In this document: piece after piece, positions 42,101 through 50,175 of the stretch
Layout of the letters: every line of letters starts with the position of its first letter
How positions within the stretch are numbered: position 1 is the first letter of the stretch
Origin: Iodobacter fluviatilis
Lineage (GTDB): Bacteria; Pseudomonadota; Gammaproteobacteria; Burkholderiales; Chitinibacteraceae
Assembly (NCBI RefSeq): GCF_900451195.1
Contig: NZ_UGHR01000001.1
Location: 3,100,001 to 3,164,000, forward strand
Length of the DNA: 64,000 nt
Direction: 5' to 3'
Notes under the pieces: model-generated
What the model saw: the letters and a program-made list of their open reading frames with translations, nothing else
What the model was told of the DNA's origin: nothing
Database searches by the model: none
Program-made: the position numbers and the translations under genes

Positions 42101-43259
42101 CTTTGCGCCTACGCTTAAAGTGCAGACTTATCACAGCAACCGTGATCTGAGCGACTTAGGCCCTTTTGACTTGGTGATTGCCAGCTATGGCATGTTGCAG
42201 CAAGACAGCGAAGCCTTTGCCGCCCAGCACTGGCATAGCGTGGTATTGGATGAAGCGCAGGCCATTAAGAATTCTGCCACCAAACGCAGCCAGGCTGCGA
42301 TGGCGCTCAATGCCGACTTTAAAGTCATTGCCAGTGGCACGCCGGTGGAAAACCATCTTGGCGAGTTATGGAATTTATTCCGCTTTATCAACCCAGGCCT
42401 CCTAGGATCGAAAGAGCGTTTTGCCGCCAAATTCAGCGGCCCGATCGAGCGCGGTGATAAAACCGCCAAACAGCATTTGAAAAAACTGATCCAACCGTTT
42501 ATCCTGCGCCGCACCAAGACGCAGGTGCTGAGCGAATTACCGCCACGCACCGAGATCACGCTGAAAGTCGAATTATCCAAAGACGAGCGCCATTTATACG
42601 AAGCGCTACGCCAAGAGGCGGTAGAAAAACTCGATGCCGCAGGCGGGGATGAAAACCGTGCCATGCGGGTACTGGCCGAAATCACCCGTTTACGCCGCTT
42701 TTGTTGCAATCCCAAGCTCACGCTTCCCAATTCAACCCTAGAAGGCAGTAAACTCGCCGCCTTTGCCGACATCACCGAAGAGCTGCTGGAAAACAAACAC
42801 AAAGCATTGGTCTTCAGCCAGTTTGTCGATCATCTGGCGATTGTGCGTGAATGGCTGGAACAAAAAGGCATCAGCTACCAATATCTGGATGGCAGCACGC
42901 CGGTGCTGGAGCGCAAAAAACGCGTCGATGCTTTTCAAGCCGGGATCGGTGATGTGTTCTTAATCAGCTTAAAAGCCGGTGGCACAGGCTTAAACCTGAC
43001 CGCAGCCGATTATGTGATTCATCTGGACCCATGGTGGAATCCAGCGGTTGAAGACCAAGCATCGGATCGAGCGCACCGTATGGGGCAGCAAAGACCAGTC
43101 ACCATTTACCGCTTGGTGGCGCAAGACACCATCGAAGAGCAAATACTGGCCCTGCACGCCGAAAAACGCGACCTCGCCGACAGCCTACTCGAAGGCGGCG
43201 ACGCCACAGGCAAGATGGATACGGCAGCATTGTTGGGATTGCTGCGAGGTGGGAATTAA
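39195..43259 (+). CDS. SNF2-family DEAD/DEAH helicase-like ATPase
   Basis: A 1354-residue Swi2/Snf2 ATPase. The first 890 residues form a large N-terminal region without obvious catalytic motifs. The C-terminal translocase has motif I DDMGLGKTVQ (Lys934), motif II DEAQ in VLDEAQAIKN, VASGTPVENHLGELW, and the helicase C-terminal motifs LKAGGTGLNLTAADYVIHLDPWWNP and DRAHRMGQ. These proteins remodel protein-DNA or RNA-polymerase complexes (HepA/RapA group). No neighbouring restriction or defence gene is visible, so a defence role is not supported. It starts 30 bases after the DUF1737 gene. Confidence 0.92.
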   Translation: MPQTHKLSAIHPDDLPLIYAMALFQEPMPQVRLITLMQLRKEKMANGRAYDQPAVKACLARLMLQKMATLQTGMGYVLENEFVFPALLKLKQSGWLPSWVGSVRDLLTQQHEYSPWKNYPEDFCQREILFSAFCGQIEIVNEWRQRSGLADRVAQHFFASESGQILFGLLDEEIQCQLLLDALQSSAWYLTDCNAMYQYALSGFEQRFDQWPQLSAQLAAHALLRGDFAQLKLIQRRTPAQYLAENLAALATLRGEYSIAVEIYDSLLKALKQASGKRKYFLTDTNGLLYTVALLGLNTPASIKLAKAQVDDGYKQKHANCYFALHSLVDHLAQGTPLISARPGYHYQPNDCDGLFEALALFWQDADVDDSWCQKLLTARAKAVKNGYQWIAAELDVLLFQQFGKPLLSPGWHAQQQLTPLISAIKREEGWQRALVALSQLKAGTPASSSDARIAWLIETSHGDIRIDPREQKKSAKGIWSKGRAVALRRMLQEQDTLPAMSDQDKRVASCIRKSYNNYYGGSEYELDAEAALAHLIGHPALFWFDAPDVRIDIAKGEVALLLKEKQGQITLQLDPEMDSQASLIWKKETPTRLVIYSSSPEIKQIAGILGTGLAVPVAAKAQLVDVITAIAPHIAIHSDLPELAAHVESIDADATLYAHLLPLQEGLRMQLLVRPLADGSWMTPAKGSVNVLGEIEGRAVQAVRDLSAEKKRLKRVVDGSPTLSQAEQNGVEWELFHPELCLELLAELKTFGEDTLQLVWPEGERFRLNSTRGLAQMSLTVKKQGEWFVAGGELTLDDGRVLALRELLQMMDKAEGRFLPLGDGDYLALTEAFKKRLDELRVLAEMGKDGLKISALTAPLLAELAGEVGDLQSDAEWQAQVAKLDSLADFQPEVPSTLQATLRDYQLEGFQWLSRLARWGVGACLADDMGLGKTVQALALLLTRAPQGPALVIAPLSVALNWQAEALRFAPTLKVQTYHSNRDLSDLGPFDLVIASYGMLQQDSEAFAAQHWHSVVLDEAQAIKNSATKRSQAAMALNADFKVIASGTPVENHLGELWNLFRFINPGLLGSKERFAAKFSGPIERGDKTAKQHLKKLIQPFILRRTKTQVLSELPPRTEITLKVELSKDERHLYEALRQEAVEKLDAAGGDENRAMRVLAEITRLRRFCCNPKLTLPNSTLEGSKLAAFADITEELLENKHKALVFSQFVDHLAIVREWLEQKGISYQYLDGSTPVLERKKRVDAFQAGIGDVFLISLKAGGTGLNLTAADYVIHLDPWWNPAVEDQASDRAHRMGQQRPVTIYRLVAQDTIEEQILALHAEKRDLADSLLEGGDATGKMDTAALLGLLRGGN

Positions 43260-43266
43260 CCCATTC

Positions 43267-43323
43267 AAACCCTAAATCTGTAGACACAGAGCTAAATGAG
43301 AACACAGAGCACACGGAGAAAAG
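43267..43323. repeat. CACAGAG-type repeat copy c, left arm
   Basis: CTAAATCTGTAGACACAGAG, then GAGAACACAGAGCACACGGAGAAAA. It is the reverse complement, imperfectly, of the arm at 43579-43645. About 255 bases of other repeat DNA lie between the arms. Confidence 0.75.
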
Positions 43324-43359
43324 CGAAGTAAATTCTTTGCTTTAATATTGATCAGTTTT

Positions 43360-43425
43360 GTAGGTTGGGTTGGCGGGCTGCGTGTGAGGTTTTCCTCACT
43401 CAGCGATATATCGCGTAACCCCACA
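43360..43425. repeat. GTAGGTTGGGTT-type repeat, copy a
   Basis: Begins GTAGGTTGGGTTGGCGGGC and ends GCGATATATCGCGTAACCCCA. GGTTGGG/ACCCCA and TGAGG/CCTCA pairings make it partly palindromic. It resembles the element at 54894-55009. Confidence 0.65.
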
Positions 43426-43502
43426 TGATTTACCACGGCAGGTATTTAGTTACGCAAACCCAGAGGGATCAAACCAAGGGTAAACTGCAAAAAAAATCAG
43501 AT

Positions 43503-43579
43503 TTTATAGGGTGTGAAAGTCGCTTTTCTTGCGCACCGCCCTTGGTGCGCAACGACTGCGTCGTTGTACACCCTATAAA
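43503..43579. repeat. 77-bp element with perfect TTTATAGGGTG terminal inverted repeats, copy a
   Basis: The ends TTTATAGGGTG and CACCCTATAAA are exact reverse complements (11 bp). The inside holds CTTGCGCACC and GGTGCGCAACGAC. Reverse complementing the copy at 56307-56381 gives nearly the same sequence. It abuts the right arm of the CACAGAG repeat. Confidence 0.8.
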
Positions 43580-43645
43580 GTTTTTCTCTGTGTGCTCTGT
43601 GTTCTACCCTGATCTCTGTGCACACAGACTTTTTAGATTTTTAGA
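43579..43645. repeat. CACAGAG-type repeat copy c, right arm
   Basis: TTTTTCTCTGTGTGCTCTGTG, then TTCTACCCTGATCTCTGTGCACACAG and a tip CTTTTTAGATTTTTAG. It is inverted with respect to the arm at 43267-43323 and lies just before the YecA-like gene. Confidence 0.75.
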
Positions 43646-43674
43646 ATTTTTTTACACTTATTGGAAATACGAGT

Positions 43675-44370
43675 ATGTCAGCACTAAAGCAAGCCGAACT
43701 AGAACGCCTAGATGCGTTTTTAATGTCTGAAGCCACAGGCGCAGAGACCATGGATCTGGAAATGATCGATGGTTTCTTTGTGGCACTGGCCATCAGCCCG
43801 GAGCAAGCGCCGGAAGAAGAATGGCTGCCGCATATTTTTGAAGGCCAGGCACCAGAATTTAAAGATGCGGCAGAAAAAGACGAGATTATTGATTTAATCC
43901 GCCGCCACCACGCCGCCATCCAAGACGCTTTCTCGCTTAAAGCGCGTAATAAAGAAACCGAAGCGCCTTTATACGTGCCTATCATTTTGCAAGACGAAGG
44001 CATAGATGAAAAATGGCGTGAAACGCTGGGCGCTTACTGGGCTTCGGGCTTCAGAGCCGGTGTTTTATTGCGTGAAGACCTCTGGCAAGACACGCTGGAT
44101 GAAAACGAAGACTTGTACGAAGTCGTTGCCAAGATTCTGACCTTAGAATTAGGCCACCATCCGGATGACGAAGAGCAAGTGCTCACCATCAGCGCCCGTG
44201 ACGCCCTGATTGACGAGCTGCCATGGCTGATCGAAGACGTATTGCACTGGTGGCTGAATCAACAATTTGGCAAGGTAGAAACCATTGTGAACGACGGCCC
44301 AAAAATCGGCCGCAATGATCCTTGCAGCTGTGGCAGTGGCAAGAAATTCAAAAAGTGCTGCGGCGCATAA
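43675..44370 (+). CDS. UPF0149/YecA-family protein with C-terminal SEC-C zinc motif
   Basis: A 231-residue cytoplasmic protein. An N-terminal UPF0149 (YgfB/YecA) domain contains [16 protein letters not shown]. It ends in a SEC-C motif [19 protein letters not shown] with the four Cys/His-type zinc ligands (C-x-C...CC), as in SecA tails. Such motifs bind zinc and may contact ribosomes; YecA has been reported to associate with ribosomes. The exact role here is not known. It lies alone after the repeat-filled gap. Confidence 0.9.
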   Translation: MSALKQAELERLDAFLMSEATGAETMDLEMIDGFFVALAISPEQAPEEEWLPHIFEGQAPEFKDAAEKDEIIDLIRRHHAAIQDAFSLKARNKETEAPLYVPIILQDEGIDEKWRETLGAYWASGFRAGVLLREDLWQDTLDENEDLYEVVAKILTLELGHHPDDEEQVLTISARDALIDELPWLIEDVLHWWLNQQFGKVETIVNDGPKIGRNDPCSCGSGKKFKKCCGA

Positions 44371-44441
44371 TTAGCAAAGAATAAGCGAGCAAAGAGCAGG
44401 AGGCACACTATGCTAAAGATAGATTTTAGTGAGTTTGCACC

Positions 44442-45194
44442 ATGAAACGCCTTCTCCTCCTTGCTTGCCTCCTCCTGACGCTGCCCTGTGCAGCCAAAGA
44501 AACCGTAAAACTTTGTTTTGATAACGAAGACGCCTACCCCAGCACCTTAAAAAATGGCACGGGCTATAGTTTTTTGCTGCTGAATACCGTGGCAGACCGG
44601 CTTGATGTCAATATTATTTACCACCCTCTTCCCTGGAAGCGCTGCCTGAAAGAAGTACAGTCAGGCAACTATGATGGCGTAATAGGCATCGCCTACTTAC
44701 CCGAGCGGCGGGTCATTGCGGCCTACCCGCTCAATAGCAAGGCAGAGCCTCTGCATGAACAGCGCCTGCTAACCACCACCCGCTCTGTTTACCGGCGCAA
44801 AGACAGCAGCAATGACTGGGATGGCAAGCAGTTTTCCCCACTGAATGGCTCAGTCGGCGTACAAGCTGGGTATATGGCCGCCAGCGTATTAAAACAAAGA
44901 CAAATCCCCAGCGAAGACAGCTCACAATCCGTAGATGATTTATTCAGGAAACTCAGTGTAGGGCTGATTCAAATTGCAGTAGCAGAAGAGCGCCAGGGCG
45001 ACAGATCACTTAAAACCCACCCTGAATATGCAAAAGAAATTGAAAAACTGCCGCAACCCTTTTTAATCAGCGATTTATTCCTGGCTTTTTCCTATTCATT
45101 TCAAAACAAAAAAACCACGCTAAGCCAAGCCATATGGCAAAACATAGCCATCGTTCGTGAATCCAGCCAATTTAAAAATACGACTCAGGAATAA
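44442..45194 (+). CDS. Orphan periplasmic solute-binding protein, paralogue of the one at 30954
   Basis: A 250-residue exported protein with signal peptide MKRLLLLACLLLTLPCAAKE (cleavage near 18). The SBP_bac_3-like fold shows LLNTVADRLDVNIIYHPLPWKRC. It shares the PWKRC motif (64-68) and a paired upstream cysteine (Cys25) with the protein at 30954. It has no transporter partners nearby. Ligand and role are unknown. Confidence 0.8.
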   Translation: MKRLLLLACLLLTLPCAAKETVKLCFDNEDAYPSTLKNGTGYSFLLLNTVADRLDVNIIYHPLPWKRCLKEVQSGNYDGVIGIAYLPERRVIAAYPLNSKAEPLHEQRLLTTTRSVYRRKDSSNDWDGKQFSPLNGSVGVQAGYMAASVLKQRQIPSEDSSQSVDDLFRKLSVGLIQIAVAEERQGDRSLKTHPEYAKEIEKLPQPFLISDLFLAFSYSFQNKKTTLSQAIWQNIAIVRESSQFKNTTQE

Positions 45195-45280
45195 AGCGGC
45201 TATTCCACCCCTATTCTCGCGGCAAACAGCAAGTTTAGTTACAATCAAACCCTTCGCCCCAAGCCCTGCAGAGAGTTGAT

Positions 45281-46120
45281 ATGTACCGTCTTGTTATCCA
45301 AGCGCCAGAAATTGCTACGCAAAACTTAAAACAACTCGCCCGTTTATCCGGTGCGCACAGCATAGAAGCGATTCACCAACAGGCGTTTCGTTTACAAGGC
45401 GCCGATATCAGCAATGAAGAGGCCGTAGCCGATTTTTGCGAATCCAATCAACTGGATTTTGCTTTTATCCCAGAAGACACCCGCGTACAGGATATTGGCC
45501 TTGTGGTGATGGATATGGATTCCACACTGATTACTATTGAATGCATCGATGAAATCGCCGATATGCAAGGCATTAAGGCCGAAGTATCTGCCATTACCGC
45601 CAGCGCCATGCGCGGTGAAATTGACTTTAAAGAAAGCCTTACCCGCCGCGTGGCCCTGCTGGCAGGATTAGACGAAAGTGCGCTGGAGCGCGTTTATACC
45701 GAGCGGCTTAAACTGATGCCGGGCGCTGAGATCATGCTCAAAGGCTTTCATGATGCTGGCGCCAAGACACTTTTAATTTCGGGCGGATTTACTTTTTTCA
45801 CCGAAAAACTACAAGCGAAGCTAGGCCTCACCCGCACGATTGCCAATGTATTAGAAATTGAAAACGGCAAACTCACTGGCAAAGTCATTGGCGATATTGT
45901 GGATGCAGAGCGCAAAAAATCTGAGCTGATCAAATACCGGGCCGAGCTGGGCCTGAGTATTGATCAGGTGGTGGCCATGGGCGATGGCGCAAACGATTTA
46001 CCGATGCTTAAAGAAGCAGGCTTTGGCGTAGCCTGCCATGCCAAACCGCTTGTACAACGCGAAGCGCCGTATTGCATTAATCAGGTGGGATTAGACGGCG
46101 TATTGAATTACTTTATTTAA
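45281..46120 (+). CDS. serB: Phosphoserine phosphatase SerB
   Basis: A 279-residue HAD-superfamily enzyme for the last step of serine biosynthesis. An N-terminal ACT-like segment (about 1-70) precedes the catalytic domain with DMDSTLI, where Asp78 is the nucleophile and Asp80 the acid/base. LLISGGFTFF and the metal-binding GDGANDLPML complete the HAD motifs. Length is normal for gamma/betaproteobacteria. A strong terminator follows. Confidence 0.96.
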   Translation: MYRLVIQAPEIATQNLKQLARLSGAHSIEAIHQQAFRLQGADISNEEAVADFCESNQLDFAFIPEDTRVQDIGLVVMDMDSTLITIECIDEIADMQGIKAEVSAITASAMRGEIDFKESLTRRVALLAGLDESALERVYTERLKLMPGAEIMLKGFHDAGAKTLLISGGFTFFTEKLQAKLGLTRTIANVLEIENGKLTGKVIGDIVDAERKKSELIKYRAELGLSIDQVVAMGDGANDLPMLKEAGFGVACHAKPLVQREAPYCINQVGLDGVLNYFI

Positions 46121-46150
46121 GGCTAGGGGACAAAACCTAGGCACTGAAAA

Positions 46151-46188
46151 ATGCGGGGCGGGCACAACATCGTGCCCGCCCCGCATTT
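46151..46188. terminator. Strong bidirectional terminator between serB and the next convergent gene
   Basis: A 15-bp perfect stem ATGCGGGGCGGGCAC / GTGCCCGCCCCGCAT with a 6-base loop. It is flanked by AAAA on the left and TTAAAT on the right. It lies between convergent genes. Confidence 0.85.
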
Positions 46189-46211
46189 AAATCAGCAAAT
46201 CACCCCACACA

Positions 46212-46790
46212 TCACTCGCATCGCCCTTTGCGTGGCAAATAGCGCAGCCAATCGGCCTTGATTTGCGCTTCCTGCGCCATGCCAGAGGCCACCTTCGGCG
46301 CATCATGCGTAGCCAGCAGGCGCAAACACCAGCTTACTCCGGCCTGATCTTTCATTCGCATTCTGCGTAAAAATGGCTGGCTTTCATCACCTTGCACTAG
46401 CAAGGCCTTGCCCTCTTTAAACCCCAGCCGCCAGCCATCCTGCACCACGGTGCCTGCATAGCCACCCGCAATCATTTCCAGCCATGGCTGATCACCTTTC
46501 AGCAATCGCAAACGGCTAACCGGCCCGGCAGGATGAGGCGCACGCTCTGCCAGCAGCTGCGTACCTTCAGGCAAGGCACGCCATGCCAGCGGCCAGGGCG
46601 CAACCACTGCCTCGCCCTCAGCCAGCTTAAAGTACGCCGCCCCCGCCTCCTGCCTGGCCGATTCCACTTCACCAGAAAGGGGCTTCATCGCGCTTGCCCC
46701 GCTGATCTGCAGCGCGGCCCCCTGAGCAAACCCTGCCACACACAGCAGGGCCCAAACCCAGTCAGCGGGCACGACGACGCATCGCAGCAA
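46212..46790 (-). CDS. Exported protein of unknown function
   Basis: About 190 residues. It begins in a hydrophobic stretch (VWALLCVAGFAQGAALQ) that looks like a signal peptide. The mature part is rich in Ala, Gly, Leu and Arg and ends with a basic C-terminus. I recognise no family. The start is unclear: a TTG at 46790 gives a basic first residue pair, and a GTG at 46772 gives an eleven-base overlap. Either way the start lies inside the end of the upstream metzincin gene, so translation is probably coupled and the protein may be a partner of that lipoprotein. Confidence 0.6.
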   Translation of the reverse strand: MLRCVVVPADWVWALLCVAGFAQGAALQISGASAMKPLSGEVESARQEAGAAYFKLAEGEAVVAPWPLAWRALPEGTQLLAERAPHPAGPVSRLRLLKGDQPWLEMIAGGYAGTVVQDGWRLGFKEGKALLVQGDESQPFLRRMRMKDQAGVSWCLRLLATHDAPKVASGMAQEAQIKADWLRYLPRKGRCE

Positions 46791-48699
46791 AGAAGGCCGC
46801 CGATGGCTTGGCTTCTACCGCCCAGCGCTGCTTATCGTTCAGAATTGGATTAACTGCCACTTTACTGCTCCTTTGCATGGATACGCCGCTATTGCCACTT
46901 TCTACACGTGCAAAAGCTAAATTTAAATTAGCCCAATCATTGTAATCACGCAAAAGCCCTTTAGTGCCGTCATCATTCAGATCCAAAGCATAATTAACCG
47001 CGCTTTGCTTATTGTCTAAATCCCAATCTGCATAGACACCTGTAAACACGCCACGCCCAATTAAATCCGCTTCATTTAGGCTGTTTTCATTTAAGGTACG
47101 GCCCGTTCCATCGGAATAATCAATACGGAAACTACTAGAGCATGGGCCACCCTCAAGCTTGCAGCGGGAGTCCCAAGTAAAGCCATTTGCCTCTTTATTA
47201 GAAAAATAACGCTCTACGGCCGATATTGATTTAGGCGATGAACCTAAACCCTTCATTTGGTATAGATAATTCATCACACTATAGTAATTAGGCTTATTAT
47301 TAACATCTTCATTACCACCATGCTTCAAGCCTAAGTTATGACCTAATTCATGCATAATAGTACCTGCTTGAAAATTAATTAATTCATTAATCTCCCCCGC
47401 AGAATCTGCATTCAAGCCCCAAGAACCTAAAGTAACAATAATATCATTACCTACAACTTCAGCACGACCTGAAGAACCAGATCTGCCATCAAGCTCTTGT
47501 GAGTTACCCATCAACAAATAATGAAAAGCTTGCTTGCGACGTATATCCATACTCAGATTTTTGTAGTCATAGATAGATGCGCAACCTTCCGATGAATCGA
47601 TACCTAAGCAGGTTTTATAAGCCACTTCATTTCTTGAATTTAAACGACTTCCGCCTAAATTAAAGTCTACCGGATTAAATTTTGCATTATATAAATTACC
47701 CACATCAAAATGCACTGCAATATTTTGTAATTTAAAAGCATCCACCACTTTTTGCAGCGCTTCTTTTGTCGGTGTAATTCCTAAATCCATTGACTTCATA
47801 TGATCAATTTGAATAAAGATATCCGGCTGATTTGCTCTTGCCCCCATTGCAAAATAATCAATCCCCCCAAAGGTGCCACCTGCAACTTCAGCGCTATCCG
47901 GGATACCGTCGTGATCATTATCTGTGGCATAAGCAGGCACATCATTAGGGCCACCGGGAGTAGAAAACGGCACCACTATCCAATCCTGCGCACTGCGCGT
48001 ATTGCCTTTAACCGGCCCCGTACGGGCTAGGGAATGGCCATAATCCCAAACAGGCATACTTACAGCACTTCCCCCTGTCCAAGCGCCTGCCGACAATGGC
48101 TGAGCCTGGCTACTACCAAAGCGAACAAAATCAAGCGTAACGCCCCCTTTAACTAATTCGATTGCACCACTGCTACCAGTCCAATTGGGCACCTTAGACT
48201 GATTACTCACATAAGCAATTTGGTCTGTACTCTGCATGGCATCATCACTTTTGCCTGCCACAATAAAATACGCACCCGGCTTAATCACCACTGTTTTTGG
48301 CAAATCAAACGACGTCCAGTCAGACCAAGATGAAGTACGCAAACTTACCCCATTAAGAGATACATCCTGAACACCGCTATTGTAAATCTCTAACCACGCC
48401 CCCTTCCCAGAATCATAATTACTTGAAACCTCACTAATAAGTAATGTTGAGCTTAAAGTTGGCCCCGGTGCAGGCGTGGGTGTTGGCAACAGGCTTACGG
48501 GCGGCAAAGTTGGAATAGCCGTTGGAACAGGCGTCGGCACTGTCGTCGGCACTAAAGTGGGAAGCTGCGTTGGCACAGATGTCGTAGCAGGGGATGCACT
48601 GCCTGAATCTCCCCCTCCGCCACCGCAAGCCGCTAATATCACACTCAAACTTAAACCTGCCAAACGCACGCCATACTGCTGAAAACGATCGTTATTCAT
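46762..48699 (-). CDS. Lipoprotein metzincin with lamin-tail domain, copy 1
   Basis: A 645-residue predicted outer-membrane or cell-surface lipoprotein. The lipobox LAAC has its cysteine at 25, followed by a Gly-rich and Pro/Thr-rich linker (to about 80). A lamin-tail-like domain follows (LLISEVSS, WLEIYNSG, LNGVSLRT). A calcium-binding TSP3-like segment DNDHDGIPDSAE precedes the metallopeptidase domain. The zinc motif HELGHNLGLKH (450-460) fits HExxHxxGxxH and SVMNY (Met476) fits a Met-turn, so it is a metzincin. Its substrate is unknown. It is a paralogue of the gene at 50845. The gene overlaps the next one downstream. Confidence 0.85.
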   Translation of the reverse strand: MNNDRFQQYGVRLAGLSLSVILAACGGGGGDSGSASPATTSVPTQLPTLVPTTVPTPVPTAIPTLPPVSLLPTPTPAPGPTLSSTLLISEVSSNYDSGKGAWLEIYNSGVQDVSLNGVSLRTSSWSDWTSFDLPKTVVIKPGAYFIVAGKSDDAMQSTDQIAYVSNQSKVPNWTGSSGAIELVKGGVTLDFVRFGSSQAQPLSAGAWTGGSAVSMPVWDYGHSLARTGPVKGNTRSAQDWIVVPFSTPGGPNDVPAYATDNDHDGIPDSAEVAGGTFGGIDYFAMGARANQPDIFIQIDHMKSMDLGITPTKEALQKVVDAFKLQNIAVHFDVGNLYNAKFNPVDFNLGGSRLNSRNEVAYKTCLGIDSSEGCASIYDYKNLSMDIRRKQAFHYLLMGNSQELDGRSGSSGRAEVVGNDIIVTLGSWGLNADSAGEINELINFQAGTIMHELGHNLGLKHGGNEDVNNKPNYYSVMNYLYQMKGLGSSPKSISAVERYFSNKEANGFTWDSRCKLEGGPCSSSFRIDYSDGTGRTLNENSLNEADLIGRGVFTGVYADWDLDNKQSAVNYALDLNDDGTKGLLRDYNDWANLNLAFARVESGNSGVSMQRSSKVAVNPILNDKQRWAVEAKPSAAFFAAMRRRAR

Positions 48700-49347
48700 T
48701 TACTTTCTCAAAAATGACTTGGTCAAAGAAGACACTATCCCCATACGCGGCTACAAAACACAGCCAAAGCTTAAGGATTTGCTAATGCTTGCGCAGCCTA
48801 CACCAATGTCATTACCGAACCAATCATTTTCTTATATAAAATTACTAAAAACTGACTAAAAATAAATAAAAACCCAAACAATGCTTAGTTCCATGACAGT
48901 AAAAGCTCATGGTTGATTAATCCCACGAATATGAATTATTCCAAAGACATAAAAAGCAAACAAAGATGCCTGCTTTACAGCTCAACTGATATGCCAACCT
49001 CCGATTAAAAAACCCTAAAGTTTTTACTGATCATCCTATAGCAATTGGATGCGAAATCGGCAAATTACTCTTCCCTGCTAAGAATAAAAAAAACGCCCTT
49101 ATTTTATAAAATCACTTCATTCACAATCCAATTTCAACAAGCCCTAAAGGATAAAATTCCCGTATTTTTTGCATTGCATTCCAAATGAAAATCATTTTTA
49201 TCAATCAATTAAGTACTTTTTCTATCAGCAAGGTTGAAGGTAAAAAACACATGGCTCTGACTATATTTTTTCTTCAATATCGCATAAAGTTTTCTTTATT
49301 AGATGTTGGGCTAATAGAACGTTATCCCAACCTTGCATGCCAACATA
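48700..49347. other. AT-rich intergenic region
   Basis: About 650 AT-rich bases upstream of metzincin copy 1. Reading frames are short and overlap the 3' end of the orphan gene on the opposite strand. I see no RNA gene or strong terminator. It probably holds the promoter of copy 1. Confidence 0.4.
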
Positions 49348-50166
49348 CTACCTCTCTAGGATTTTCATCAGCACCTCATAAAACTCAGTGTCATCCCCCA
49401 TCCTCAATGGGATCTCTGGTGATAGATATGGAGCAGGACACCAACTAACTTCATCTTCAAGATGCAATGGATGAGGAAATAAAGGAGCCTCATTTTTAAA
49501 GGCAGAAAGCAGCTCTTCAACGGCCATCTTATTTCCATCCAAGCTCATACAGTCTGAGCATTGCTTACTAGAGCAAACTACCTCCAACTTTGCAGAACCT
49601 TCAATCTGGGCGCATCGTAGTGCTGTATAGGTTCGCCCTAGATCATGAACAAGCTTTTCTGCCTGGAAGGCATCACAGAAGAAAATCAACGTATCTTTGG
49701 CTTCACCATACTTGTATGAATATTGCTGAGTAAATTCAAAGAGCACAGTCCACAGCTCTCTTCCTTGACTATCCTTCAGATAGGGGTCGGGCAACAGATC
49801 AAATCTTGAGAAGGTAGGGACAACATCCTTCAAGAAGTCTTCTTTGGTTATAACATATGGCTCTAGTTGAACATACTCAATCTTAACAAGCTCACCAACA
49901 GCAGCATTTTTTAGATTGATGTCAATTTTCTGCCGAATATCAGCTATTATTTCAGACCATTGCTCAGGTGTGGGATCGTCACCTTCTGGCAGGTATCGCT
50001 GAATGATCCATTCTGCAGATAGATAGTGATCTTCAGGCGTGAACTCTTCAGAAAGCTTATTCTCTAGATATACCTTCTTTTCTTCAAGTTCAGAAGCAGG
50101 CCAGCGACGAAACACTTCCTGCTGCTCCAAGCCTATTAACTTCTTTATTCTGCTGAAGATTCCCAT
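49348..50166 (-). CDS. Protein of unknown function between the metzincin paralogues
   Basis: About 272 residues, cytoplasmic, acidic and without a signal peptide or membrane helix. It starts MGIFSRIKKLIGLEQQEVFR. It has a Cys cluster C-x4-C-x2-C at 198-206 followed by LDG (209-211), and Pro/His-rich PHPLHLEDEVSWC further on. This recalls, loosely, the C-terminal Cys/His motif of phage minor head proteins, but the similarity is not strong enough to name it. A GTG at 50175 is an alternative start. Codon and base use look lower in GC than the flanking genes, so it may have inserted between the paralogues. Confidence 0.65.
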   Translation of the reverse strand: MGIFSRIKKLIGLEQQEVFRRWPASELEEKKVYLENKLSEEFTPEDHYLSAEWIIQRYLPEGDDPTPEQWSEIIADIRQKIDINLKNAAVGELVKIEYVQLEPYVITKEDFLKDVVPTFSRFDLLPDPYLKDSQGRELWTVLFEFTQQYSYKYGEAKDTLIFFCDAFQAEKLVHDLGRTYTALRCAQIEGSAKLEVVCSSKQCSDCMSLDGNKMAVEELLSAFKNEAPLFPHPLHLEDEVSWCPAPYLSPEIPLRMGDDTEFYEVLMKILER

Positions 50167-50175
50167 GCCGGCCAC

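Noticed and set aside
42185..42802. A 205-codon minus-strand frame inside the SNF2 gene
   Set aside because: Antisense shadow of the conserved helicase motifs, Ser-rich composition typical of such shadows.
39195..43259. SNF2 gene as part of an antiviral defence system
   Set aside because: No nuclease, methylase, phospholipase or other defence partner is adjacent. The neighbours are mfd and a YecA-like gene.
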